Part shown: positions 55,781 to 63,592 of the stretch, one piece after another
Layout: every line of letters starts with the position of its first letter
Position numbering within the stretch: the first letter of the stretch is position 1
Assembly (NCBI RefSeq): GCF_006539545.1
Contig: NZ_BJNF01000025.1
Coordinates: 1-64,000 of the forward strand
Length of the DNA stretch: 64,000 nt
Reading direction: 5' to 3'
From: Nitrobacter winogradskyi
Lineage (GTDB): Bacteria > Pseudomonadota > Alphaproteobacteria > Rhizobiales > Xanthobacteraceae
The notes under the pieces: model-generated
Seen by the model: only the letters and a program-made list of their open reading frames with translations
Told to the model about the DNA's origin: nothing
The model's database searches: none
Made by a program: the position numbers and the translations under genes

Positions 55781-56440
55781 TCAGTCGAGACCCTGACGGG
55801 CGGTTGCCACGACCTTGTCACCATCGGCGACCAGGGAGACGCTGATGCCGCAGGCCTCGGCCAAAAGACGGGTGTAATAGGGTTGAACGGCGTGGGCATC
55901 GACCGCGCCAGTCGAACCGGACGCCAGAAGCTCGGCGACGGGCTGCGACACGCGGGCATTCAGCCCGGCGGCGGTGATCTGAAAGCCCATGGTCTCACCC
56001 TCACCGAGCGGGTCGACCGTCAGCACCCCTCCGCGCGGAATCGTCTGCTGCGCAATCACCAGCAGGTTGAGCAGAAGTTTCACCCTGTTCTTCGGCAGCA
56101 GCAGGCGCGGCAGATTCCAGGCCAGCGTGATCTTGCCGTCCTCGAAATGACCCTTCGCGATGTTCTGCGCATCGCCCAGATCGATCTGCGCGCTGGGCGA
56201 GCCCGCCGCCCCAAAAGCGAGACGGCAAAACTGCAGCCGCGCCGACGCGGTTCTGGCGCTCTTGCGAATCAGATCAAGGGCGAATTCGCGATCGTCCGGC
56301 TTTGGATCGTCATCCAGCACCTCAAGTCCGTTGACGATTGCGCCCACGGGGCTAATGAGATCGTGACAGACGCGTGAACAGAGCAACGCCGCGAGTTCGA
56401 GCGCGTCGGGAGCGGGACCGGGAGACGATGTGCCAGACAT
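55781..56440 (-). CDS. chpT: Histidine phosphotransferase ChpT
   Basis: About 219 residues. The phospho-acceptor helix reads ALLCSRVCHDLISPVGAIVN with His26, followed by GLEVLDDDPKPDDREFALDL. The second half has the degenerate ATPase-like fold of ChpT (LAWNLPRLLLPKNRVKLLLN, then RGGVLTVDPLGEGETMGFQI) without an ATP-binding site. ChpT relays phosphate from CckA to CtrA and CpdR. The start is ATG 56440; a much longer open frame runs upstream across the divergent cysQ gene and is not coding there. Confidence 0.93.
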   Translation of the reverse strand: MSGTSSPGPAPDALELAALLCSRVCHDLISPVGAIVNGLEVLDDDPKPDDREFALDLIRKSARTASARLQFCRLAFGAAGSPSAQIDLGDAQNIAKGHFEDGKITLAWNLPRLLLPKNRVKLLLNLLVIAQQTIPRGGVLTVDPLGEGETMGFQITAAGLNARVSQPVAELLASGSTGAVDAHAVQPYYTRLLAEACGISVSLVADGDKVVATARQGLD

Positions 56441-56590
56441 AAAACCTGTTCCTGGGATCTGTTTCGGCAACTCCGCTGCGCGCGGACACGGCGAATCAAA
56501 CGACCTTCGGGGTTTGATACACGGCCTGAGCCTGGGCTGCCACCTTGAGGCGGCCGCCGTCCTGCGGCGGCACGCAAGGAAGCCTCGCAC

Positions 56591-57406
56591 ATGCCGGTGA
56601 TCGACGCTCAATCCGCCGCGACGCTGATGGGGTTGCTCACCGACCTGGTCGCGAAAGCCGGCGTCGCCGTGCTCTCGGTCAATCGCGACCGCATGATGAC
56701 AGGCGGCAAGATCGACGGCTCTCCCGTCACGGACGCGGATCTCGCCGCTGACAACGTGATCGCCGAAGGGCTCGCGCGGCTCTGTCCCGATATTCCGGTG
56801 CTCTCCGAGGAACGGGTGCATCTCGCGACACCGCCTTATTCCGGAAGCCTGTTCGTGATCGATCCGCTGGACGGCACCAAGGAGTTCATCGCCGGCCGCA
56901 ACGAATACACCGTGAACCTCGCGATCGTGACGGACGGCATGCCGCTGCTCGGCATCATCGGCGCGCCGGCGCTCGGGTCGATCTGGCGCGGCCTTGTCGG
57001 GCGCGGCGCCGAACGCCTCACGGACGTCTCCGACTCGCGCGCCGGCGTCGCCGAGCCGATCAGGACACGGCCGTTTCCCGGACCAAACTCTCAATGGATC
57101 GCCGCCGTCAGCCGCTCCCACGCCGACAGCCGGTCGGACGCCTTCATCTCCCGCCGTCCCGGCGCGGTGCGCAAGCCGCTCGGTTCCGCCGTCAAGTTCT
57201 GCCGGATCGCGGAAGGCTGTGCCGATATCTACCCGCGCCTCGCCCCGACCTGCGAATGGGACGTTGCGGCAGGCCACGCTTTGGTCACCGCCGCCGGCGG
57301 CAAGGTCACGGACGAATCGGGTGCGCCGCTACGGTTCGGTGAAGCGCGCGAGGGATTTCTGGTGCCTGGGTTTATCGCCTGGGGCGACCCTTCCGCCGCG
57401 CCTTGA
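56591..57406 (+). CDS. cysQ: 3'(2'),5'-bisphosphate nucleotidase CysQ-like
   Basis: A 271-residue protein of the inositol-monophosphatase superfamily. Motif I is PVLSEE with the Glu of the metal site, motif A is FVIDPLDGTKEFIAGRNEYT, followed by VNLAIVTDGMPLLGIIGAP, and the C-terminal WDVAAGHALVTAAGGKVTD. The DPLDGTKEF motif and following NEYTVNLA point to CysQ, which recycles 3'-phosphoadenosine 5'-phosphate. It is divergent from chpT. A small inositol monophosphatase is the alternative. Confidence 0.9.
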   Translation: MPVIDAQSAATLMGLLTDLVAKAGVAVLSVNRDRMMTGGKIDGSPVTDADLAADNVIAEGLARLCPDIPVLSEERVHLATPPYSGSLFVIDPLDGTKEFIAGRNEYTVNLAIVTDGMPLLGIIGAPALGSIWRGLVGRGAERLTDVSDSRAGVAEPIRTRPFPGPNSQWIAAVSRSHADSRSDAFISRRPGAVRKPLGSAVKFCRIAEGCADIYPRLAPTCEWDVAAGHALVTAAGGKVTDESGAPLRFGEAREGFLVPGFIAWGDPSAAP

Positions 57407-57430
57407 GGTTCACACGGGCCCGGGCCGGCG

Positions 57431-57937
57431 CTATTGCGCGAGCATCTCCTTCAACGCGGCCCAGCGACGCGTCGCCTCGCGCAGATAACGCGCCGGATCG
57501 GCGGCGAAAGCCGCGCGGGTGTCCTCATGGCCGAACAGGTAAAGCCGCTCGCCGACAATCAACCACAATCGCGCGGTCCCGGCGCGGGTCACGCCCCGGG
57601 CAATATCCACCGGATCGTATCCGCCGAAACGCGGACTATAGACATCGGGGTCGGCGAGGAAAAAAGCGCGGTTGTTGGGGTTGCTGAAGCGCCAGATGAC
57701 GCCATCATGCGACACCTCGAACTCGGAGACGCCTCGTACCGGCCGCGCGTCGGTAAAAAACGCCACGGGATCGAATCCGCCGATCGCGAGCCCCGTATAC
57801 CTGTCGACCACGATCCGTTCGGAGGTGGCGGCCAGGGCCGTCAAATCGAGGCCGGGAAAGGCAAACCCGCCGCCCAGCACGGCGATCACGGCTATTGCAA
57901 GACGCAAGCCATTCCTTTCCTGCCGCCGTGCCGTCAT
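57431..57937 (-). CDS. Exported YHS-domain protein
   Basis: A 168-residue protein with a hydrophobic signal segment near the N terminus (GLRLAIAVIAVLGGGFAFPG). The YHS core is TGLAIGGFDPVAFFTDARPV, WRFSNPNNRAFFLADPDVYS and FGGYDPVDIARG. YHS domains are thought to bind metals, especially copper; the Cys of some YHS domains is not obvious here. It is convergent with cysQ, ending 24 bp from it. Confidence 0.85.
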   Translation of the reverse strand: MTARRQERNGLRLAIAVIAVLGGGFAFPGLDLTALAATSERIVVDRYTGLAIGGFDPVAFFTDARPVRGVSEFEVSHDGVIWRFSNPNNRAFFLADPDVYSPRFGGYDPVDIARGVTRAGTARLWLIVGERLYLFGHEDTRAAFAADPARYLREATRRWAALKEMLAQ

Positions 57938-58035
57938 ACTTGATGCCGATAACGCGTGAGTCGGGGGTTGATCGCCGCATCCTACGGACCGCGTGTCAGC
58001 ATCCGGTTAAGGACGCGGTGACAGGTTTTGCTACG

Positions 58036-58090
58036 TGGGGTGCTTTTACTGGGGTGCCATACTTGGGGTACTTTCTTGGGGTACTTTTCA
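58036..58090 (+). repeat. Four tandem 13-14 bp repeats directly upstream of eipA
   Basis: TGGGGT starts at 58036, 58050, 58064 and 58077 (periods 14, 14 and 13), each followed by a GCTTTTAC / GCCATAC / ACTTTCT / ACTTTTC variant. The last unit ends at the eipA ATG, so it replaces the usual ribosome-binding region. Slippage here could change spacing or translation. Confidence 0.8.
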
Positions 58091-58734
58091 TGATTTTCAT
58101 TTCGCGCCTTGCAGCGGTCGCGCTCGCTGCGGTGATGTTCGCGATTGTGCCGGCTTCCGCCCAGCAATCAGCGCCGTACCAGACGCCACCGGCACAGCCT
58201 TACCAGGCACAGCCGTACCAGGCGCCGCCGGCGCATCGGAACGGCAGTCCCGGCACCTATTCGTCGGATGAACTCCTCAAATCCGGAACCCGGTTCTTCG
58301 GCAACGTCTCACGGGGTCTCGCATCCGTCATCGAGCGTGCGGTGAGCCAGTGGGGCCTGCCGAACGGCTACATCCTGGGCGAGGAAGGCTCGGGGGCCTT
58401 CGTGGCGGGCCTGCGCTACGGCGAGGGCACCCTCTACACCAAGAACGCCGGCGATCTGAAAGTCTATTGGCAGGGACCGTCCGTCGGCTTCGACTGGGGC
58501 GGCGACGGCGCCCGGACCATGACGCTGGTCTATAACCTGCCTGCCACGAACGCGATCTATCAGCGTTTCGTCGGCGTCGACGGTTCCGCCTATATTGTCG
58601 GCGGTTTCGGAATGACGGCGCTGACCGCGAACAACATCGTACTGGTGCCGATCCGCTCGGGTCTCGGGCTGCGGCTCGGCGCCAATGTCGGCTACCTGAA
58701 ATATACCCCGCAAGCGACCTGGAACCCGTTCTGA
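58090..58734 (+). CDS. eipA: Envelope integrity protein EipA (DUF1134)
   Basis: About 214 residues. A Sec signal peptide (MIFISRLAAVALAAVMFAIV, cleavage near PASAQQ) is followed by a Pro/Gln-rich linker with YQAQPYQAPP-type repeats, then the DUF1134 beta-barrel domain: SDELLKSGTRFFGNVSRGLA, GLPNGYILGEEGSGAFV and GPSVGFDWGGDGARTMTLV, ending near GYLKYTPQATWNPF. In Brucella EipA is periplasmic, keeps the envelope intact and is CtrA-regulated. ATG 58090 starts the signal peptide; the open frame from 57895 adds an unrelated leader. The linker is a likely variable region. Confidence 0.88.
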   Translation: MIFISRLAAVALAAVMFAIVPASAQQSAPYQTPPAQPYQAQPYQAPPAHRNGSPGTYSSDELLKSGTRFFGNVSRGLASVIERAVSQWGLPNGYILGEEGSGAFVAGLRYGEGTLYTKNAGDLKVYWQGPSVGFDWGGDGARTMTLVYNLPATNAIYQRFVGVDGSAYIVGGFGMTALTANNIVLVPIRSGLGLRLGANVGYLKYTPQATWNPF

Positions 58735-58844
58735 TCTCCGTGGCCTGTACTTGATTCGAGGCCGGGCGCTGGCGTTCGGCCGGCCGCCCGTGGCATGGTA
58801 ACCAGATCCTTGCCGGGCCTGTCCGGGGTTGTGGAGCGTTGCTC

Positions 58845-60101
58845 ATGGTCGAGCCGATCATGTATCTGGCGATCGGTTTTCTGGTTTCGATGCTGTGCGG
58901 GCTGATGGTCATGCCGCTCGTGCATGATCGCGCCGTCCGCCTCACCGTCAAACGCATGGAAGCCGCCACCCCGATGTCGATGGCTGAGATCCAGGCCGAC
59001 AGGGATCAGTTGCGCGCCGAATTCGCGATGTCGGCGCGACGGCTGGAAATGAAGGTCGACCAGTTCAGGAGAAAGGTCGCCAGCCAGTCCGCTGAACTCG
59101 GCAAAAAGGCCGAAGCCATCAACCGCCTGAAGGTGGAACTCGGCGAGAAGAACGAGAGGATATTCAGCCTGGAAGGACGCGGGAAGACGGTGGGAGAACG
59201 TCTGCAGTCCGCGGAACAGGAGCTCGCCGCCAGGGCTGAAACGCTGCGGAGCGTGGAGCAGGCGCTCGCCGAGCGGCAGAACGATCTCGGGCGGCTCCGT
59301 CAGGAGTTGTCGGAGCGCTCGGTGACCGCCGAGAGCCGGCAAGCCGAACTGTTCGTGGTGCGCGCCGAGATCGAGCGATTGCAGAGCCGGCTCAACGAGG
59401 TCGAAAACGAACTCGCCTCCACGCAAGCACGGCTTGAGCAACAGCGCGATGAAACGGCAACCGTTGCCCGGGAGCGTGACGACGCGCGCAAACACGTCGA
59501 GAACCTGAGCCAGCGCATCGTCAACATCGACACCCAGTTCATCGACAAAACGAAGGACGCTGAAAGACTCGGCGGCCGGGTCAGAGCACTCGAAACCGAC
59601 CTCGCCGCGCAGGCCAACGCGCTCACCGAGCGAAATGCAAAGAACAGTGAGTTGCGGCGAGCGAAAACCGCCGCGGAGCGCGCCAACAATGAGTTGCGCG
59701 ACGAAATTGCGTCGTTGACCGGCGGCAAGTCTCCGCTGATCGATACGCTGCGCAACGAGATGCTGGCGACCGAACGGGCGCTGCGCGCCGCCCACGACGA
59801 GCGAGCCAAATTGCAGCGCGACATCAACGTGCTCCAGCGTCAGACGGAATCCGGCACGGTCGAGCAGATGGAAAACGCGCTGCTGCGCGAGCATATCAAT
59901 GACATCGCCGCCGAGGTCGCAAGGCTCGCGATGACCATCGAGGGGCCGGATTCACCGATCGAAACCATCCTGGCGGCATCAGCTACCGGCTCCGCCAAAA
60001 CCGCCAATGGTTCGGCGGGCGCGATTCCGGTCGGCACGCTGGCCGACCGCATCCGCGCCCTGCAACCTCAGGCCCCCCGCAGCGAGCGGCGGTCGAGCTA
60101 G
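58845..60101 (+). CDS. Membrane-anchored long coiled-coil protein
   Basis: About 418 residues. One N-terminal membrane segment (MYLAIGFLVSMLCGLMVMPL) is followed by roughly 320 residues of heptad-rich coiled coil (LGKKAEAINRLKVELGEKNE, LQSRLNEVENELASTQARLE). The C-terminal tail (SRQTGTVEQM to the end) is loosely structured. The design resembles tethering or stalk proteins of the envelope, but no family was recognised. ATG 58845 begins the membrane helix; ATG 58839 is also possible. It follows eipA by 110 bp on the same strand. Confidence 0.7.
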   Translation: MVEPIMYLAIGFLVSMLCGLMVMPLVHDRAVRLTVKRMEAATPMSMAEIQADRDQLRAEFAMSARRLEMKVDQFRRKVASQSAELGKKAEAINRLKVELGEKNERIFSLEGRGKTVGERLQSAEQELAARAETLRSVEQALAERQNDLGRLRQELSERSVTAESRQAELFVVRAEIERLQSRLNEVENELASTQARLEQQRDETATVARERDDARKHVENLSQRIVNIDTQFIDKTKDAERLGGRVRALETDLAAQANALTERNAKNSELRRAKTAAERANNELRDEIASLTGGKSPLIDTLRNEMLATERALRAAHDERAKLQRDINVLQRQTESGTVEQMENALLREHINDIAAEVARLAMTIEGPDSPIETILAASATGSAKTANGSAGAIPVGTLADRIRALQPQAPRSERRSS

Positions 60102-60143
60102 AATCCTGCACTGCTTCATGGAACGGTGAAGACGCTTCTTTAT

Positions 60144-60222
60144 GTTTGACGCGTTTTCTTAACGCGAGCCGGATTCCATCCTCGGATCAAGCCCGAGGAC
60201 ATGCTTCGCTCCGCTTCTGATC
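60144..60222 (+). repeat. Dispersed repeat copy 9
   Basis: TGTTTGACGCGTTTTCTTAA, GCGAGCCGGATTCCATCCTC and GAGGACATGCTTCGCTCCGC. Full-length, and directly adjacent to the argF stop codon. Confidence 0.8.
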
Positions 60223-60223
60223 G

Positions 60224-61150
60224 CTACCCGCCCGCGCCGAGACACCAGGCCAGAATGCCCTTCTGTGCGTGCAGGCGATTTTCGGCCTCGTCGAACACCA
60301 CCGATTGCGGCCCGTCGATGACCTCGTTGGTGACCTCTTCGCCACGGTGCGCCGGCAGGCAATGCATGAACAGCGCGTCAGGTTTGGCAAGACGCATCAG
60401 TTCCGCATTGACCTGATAGGGCCTGAGCAGATTGTGACGGTGCTCGCCGTCCTTGTCGCCCATCGACACCCAGGTGTCGGTGACGACGCAGTCAGCACCG
60501 CGCACCGCCGCTTCGGGGTCTGTGCCGAGCCTGATCGAGGCCCCGCTCGCCCTGATCCAATCCTTCAGCGGCTTGTTCGGCGCCAGCTCCTGCGGGGTCG
60601 CCACGTTGAGATTGAAGCTGAAGCGCTCCGCCGCATGCACCCACGACGCCAGCACGTTGTTGTCGTCGCCGGTCCACGCCACGGTCCGCCCCGCGATCGG
60701 ACCGCGATGCTCCTCGAAGGTCATCACGTCGGCCATCACCTGGCAGGGATGCGAGCGCCGCGTCAGCCCGTTGATGACGGGCACGGTAGCGTGAGCCGCG
60801 AGCTCGGTCAGCGCGTCGTGGCTGAGGATGCGGATCATGATGATATCGACGAAGCGTGACAGAACCTTCGCGGTATCCGCGATGGTCTCACCGCGCCCGA
60901 GTTGCATTTCCGCTCCGGTCAGCATGATCGCCTCGCCGCCAAGCTGGCGCATGCCGACGTCGAACGACACGCGGGTGCGTGTCGAGGGCTTGTCGAAGAT
61001 CATCGCCAGCGTCTTGCCTGCGAGCGGCCTGTCGGCGATCAAACCCTCCCTGCGCCGCTTCTTCATCGCGACGCTGGCGTCGAGGATCGCGCGCAACTCT
61101 CCGGCCGGCATGTCGAGCAGGTCGAGAAAATGTCTCGGCGCTTTGCTCAT
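60224..61150 (-). CDS. argF: Ornithine carbamoyltransferase
   Basis: A 308-residue enzyme. Carbamoyl-phosphate site [19 protein letters not shown], then [19 protein letters not shown], and the ornithine-site [13 protein letters not shown] near the C terminus. It converts ornithine to citrulline in arginine synthesis. Its ATG overlaps the argD stop by four bases (ATGA), so the two are translationally coupled. Confidence 0.97.
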   Translation of the reverse strand: MSKAPRHFLDLLDMPAGELRAILDASVAMKKRRREGLIADRPLAGKTLAMIFDKPSTRTRVSFDVGMRQLGGEAIMLTGAEMQLGRGETIADTAKVLSRFVDIIMIRILSHDALTELAAHATVPVINGLTRRSHPCQVMADVMTFEEHRGPIAGRTVAWTGDDNNVLASWVHAAERFSFNLNVATPQELAPNKPLKDWIRASGASIRLGTDPEAAVRGADCVVTDTWVSMGDKDGEHRHNLLRPYQVNAELMRLAKPDALFMHCLPAHRGEEVTNEVIDGPQSVVFDEAENRLHAQKGILAWCLGAGG

Positions 61151-62358
61151 TGCGCGGCTTCCCTGTTGGCGGATGCGCCCGACAGCCTGACGCAGGCCCG
61201 CTCCAGCCGCTGCGCCGCCTCGTTGATCTCCGCCTCGCCGATGATCAGCGGCGGCAGCAAGCGAACGACGTTTTCGCCGGCGCCGACGGTCAGGAGCTTT
61301 TCCTCACGCAACGCGCTGACCAGATCGCCCGACGGAACGACGGCCTTGAGGCCGATCAGAAGCCCCTCGCCGCGCACCTCGCTCAGCACATCGGGATATC
61401 GATCGACGACCGAGGCCAGCTTCTGTTTCAAGAGCAGCGACATCCTTCGCGTCCGCTCGAAGAAGCCGGGCGCTAGCATCACGTCGAGCACGGCATGAGC
61501 CGCCGCCACCGCCAGCGGATTACCGCCGAAGGTCGAACCGTGCGAGCCCGGAGTCATGCCCGACGCGGCTTCCGCCGTCGCAAGACAGGCGCCGATCGGA
61601 AAGCCGCCGCCGAGCGCTTTCGCCAGCGACATCACGTCCGGCGCGACGCCGATGCGCCTGTAGGCGAACAGATCGCCGGTGCGGCCCATGCCGGTCTGCA
61701 CCTCGTCGAACACCAGCAGCAGTCCGCGCTCGTCGCAAAGCTGGCGCAGCGCCCGGAAGAACGCAGGAGGCGGCTCGCGCACGCCGCCTTCGCCTTGCAA
61801 CGGCTCGATCAGGATGCCGGCGGTCTCGGGACCGATCGCCTTCTTCACGGCTTCGATATCGTCCAGCGGCACCTGGTCAAAGCCGTCAGCGGGCGGCCCG
61901 TATCCTTCGAGGTATTTTTTCGAGCCGGTGGCGGCCAGCATCGCCAGCGTGCGGCCGTGAAAGGCGCCCTCGAAGGTGACAATCCGATAGCGTTCCGGAT
62001 TGCCCCTGCCGGCATGATAACGGCGCACGACCTTGACGGCGCATTCCACCGCCTCGGCGCCGGAATTGGCGAAGAAGGCGAAATCGGCGAAGCTCTGCTC
62101 GCAGAGCCGCGCCGCCAGGCGCTCGCCGTCGGGCGACTTGAACAAGTTCGAGACGTGCCACAGCTTCGCCGCCTGCGCCTGAAGCGCGGCGACGAGATGC
62201 GGGTGGCAATGGCCCAGCGCGTTCACGGCAACGCCGCTCGTGAAATCGAGATAACGTCCGCCGTCCGAGCCGAACAGCCAGGCTCCTTCGCCGCTCTCGA
62301 ATGAAAGATCGACCCTTGCGAAAACGGGCAACAGATGAGACGCCGCGGCTGTGGTCAT
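61147..62358 (-). CDS. argD: Acetylornithine aminotransferase
   Basis: About 403 residues, PLP-dependent class III aminotransferase. [20 protein letters not shown] opens the fold, [19 protein letters not shown] gives the PLP-phosphate site, [20 protein letters not shown] the ring-binding Asp and [19 protein letters not shown] the PLP lysine. ATG 62358 starts [18 protein letters not shown]; the upstream extension lies in repeats and is unlikely to be translated. First of the coupled argD-argF pair. Confidence 0.95.
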   Translation of the reverse strand: MTTAAASHLLPVFARVDLSFESGEGAWLFGSDGGRYLDFTSGVAVNALGHCHPHLVAALQAQAAKLWHVSNLFKSPDGERLAARLCEQSFADFAFFANSGAEAVECAVKVVRRYHAGRGNPERYRIVTFEGAFHGRTLAMLAATGSKKYLEGYGPPADGFDQVPLDDIEAVKKAIGPETAGILIEPLQGEGGVREPPPAFFRALRQLCDERGLLLVFDEVQTGMGRTGDLFAYRRIGVAPDVMSLAKALGGGFPIGACLATAEAASGMTPGSHGSTFGGNPLAVAAAHAVLDVMLAPGFFERTRRMSLLLKQKLASVVDRYPDVLSEVRGEGLLIGLKAVVPSGDLVSALREEKLLTVGAGENVVRLLPPLIIGEAEINEAAQRLERACVRLSGASANREAAQ

Positions 62359-62417
62359 GACGGTTTGCCGGTTGGATGGTGGGAGCGGATCGGCCCGACT
62401 GCACTGTGGCGCGATCA

Positions 62418-62459
62418 ATGAGCTGTCAGCCCCCAAAGATGAACTGTCAGCCCCGAAAA
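62418..62459 (-). repeat. Two 21-bp direct repeats plus hairpin, possible insertion-element end
   Basis: Two tandem units with a period of 21: ATGAGCTGTCAGCCCCCAAA and ATGAACTGTCAGCCCCGAAA. A near-perfect hairpin GTGCCGCC / GGCGGCAC follows at 62466-62487. Short tandem repeats plus an adjacent hairpin recall the end of an insertion element, but no transposase is near. Confidence 0.5.
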
Positions 62460-62714
62460 CGAAATGTGCCGCCTTTCGAGGCGGCACGCGTCGGTTATTC
62501 TAGGTGCGGGGCGATCACTGTCAATATTCCATTTGCGCGGCGGTGATGCTGGAAAGTCGCAGAATGAGCGGTTCTTCTCGTTTTCCTGCATAACATGTGG
62601 ACGCCGCAAGACCCGACTCTTGCGCGTGAGTCACGGCATATTGTAGCGTTGGGCCCGTCGAATACGACATCTCGTGCGGCGTTTTGATCCTCGATCGGTT
62701 CCTGTTCTCAGCGT

Positions 62715-62732
62715 AAACGCCCGGGCGTTTTT
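62715..62732 (+). terminator. Palindrome upstream of gcrA (terminator or attenuator)
   Basis: Perfect 16-bp palindrome AAACGCCCGGGCGTTT immediately followed by TT and C. It lies about 105 bp upstream of the gcrA start. It could end upstream transcription or attenuate gcrA. The short T-run makes the first reading uncertain. Confidence 0.4.
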
Positions 62733-62835
62733 CCCGCCCGGCGAGGGCTAAGGGATTCTGTCGGCACGGGTTTTTCGGGGGCGCTTAGATGCGCGGCCTT
62801 GGGGAGGCACGCATTACACAAGGGAACAATGTGCG

Positions 62836-63342
62836 ATGACGGTGATAACCTGGACCGACGACCGCGTCGAACAGCTGAAGAAGCTTTGGGAGGCGGGCCT
62901 CTCCGCAAGTCAGATCGCCGCCGAACTCGGCAACGTGACCCGCAACGCAGTGATCGGCAAGGTGCATCGGCTGGGCCTTTCGGGCCGGGCGAAGAGCCCG
63001 TCGTCCACCGTGCCCCGGACGCGCAAGGCCCGCCCCGCCCAGCATATGGTGCGGGTGTCTCGCCCTGTCTCCCGGGGCAATACCGCGCTCGCGCAAGCTT
63101 TCGAGGTCGAGATCGAAGCAGACCCGATCGCCTACGACAATGTCGTGCCCATGAGCCAGCGGCGATCGCTGCTCGAACTCAGCGAAGCCACCTGCCACTG
63201 GCCGGTCGGCGATCCCGCGAGTCCGGAGTTCTTCTTCTGCGGCGGCAAGGCTCTCACCGGCCTTCCCTATTGCGCGCACCACTCACGCATCGCTTATCAG
63301 CCCGCCGCCGACCGCCGCCGCCAATCACCGAAGACGCGGTAA
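62836..63342 (+). CDS. gcrA: Cell-cycle regulator GcrA
   Basis: A 168-residue protein. The N-terminal DNA-binding domain is the GcrA signature WTDDRVEQLKKLWEAGLSAS / AAELGNVTRNAVIGKVHRLG (residues 6-50). The middle is a Pro/Arg linker, and the C-terminal region has LLELSEATCHWPVGDPASPE and FFFCGGKALTGLPYCAHHSR, which contacts sigma70 RNA polymerase. GcrA binds methylated GANTC and activates ctrA and other S-phase genes in Caulobacter. ATG 62836 follows GGGGAGGCACG. Confidence 0.95.
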   Translation: MTVITWTDDRVEQLKKLWEAGLSASQIAAELGNVTRNAVIGKVHRLGLSGRAKSPSSTVPRTRKARPAQHMVRVSRPVSRGNTALAQAFEVEIEADPIAYDNVVPMSQRRSLLELSEATCHWPVGDPASPEFFFCGGKALTGLPYCAHHSRIAYQPAADRRRQSPKTR

Positions 63343-63424
63343 TCACAGCGTATCCGTCAGATCCCTTCACGGCCGGGCTTGAACCGGTCATCTCCGCTTT
63401 GCGACGGGGATCGTGAATCCGCGG

Positions 63425-63530
63425 TTATAGCGTTTTGAGCGAAGCGGGCGCCGGTCCGCATAAAGAAAACGCGCCGGATCAGAATCTCAGAGCGCTGCTT
63501 CCGACTCTATCAGAAACGGAACGGCTCCGG
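63425..63530 (-). repeat. Dispersed repeat copy 10 (reverse)
   Basis: GTTATAGCGTTTTGAGCGAA, GGTCCGCATAAAGAAAACGC and GCGCCGGATCAGAATCTCAG, ending with the arm TTCCGACTCTATCAGAAACG. It lies in the gcrA-phoB gap. Confidence 0.7.
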
Positions 63531-63592
63531 CCGCGGCAGGCGCTTTTGGTGCAGAGTAACGCGGATCATCGACGCTCCTCAGCTCGCCCCGC

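Larger units (their letters stand above)
62359..62835. other. argD-gcrA intergenic region with tandem repeats, hairpins and GANTC sites
   Basis: 477 bp. It contains two 21-bp direct repeats (62418-62459), an 8-bp-stem hairpin (62466-62487), three GANTC sites (GACTC 62615-62619, GAGTC 62628-62632, GATTC 62754-62758) and a perfect 16-bp palindrome AAACGCCCGGGCGTTT followed by TTC (62715-62730), which may be a terminator or attenuator. GCRA-type regulators themselves act at GANTC sites, so self-regulation is plausible. No small gene was recognised. Confidence 0.55.

Noticed and set aside
56441-57277. Upstream extension of the chpT frame
   Set aside because: It would run antisense to the cysQ-like gene; the ChpT fold begins at ATG 56440.
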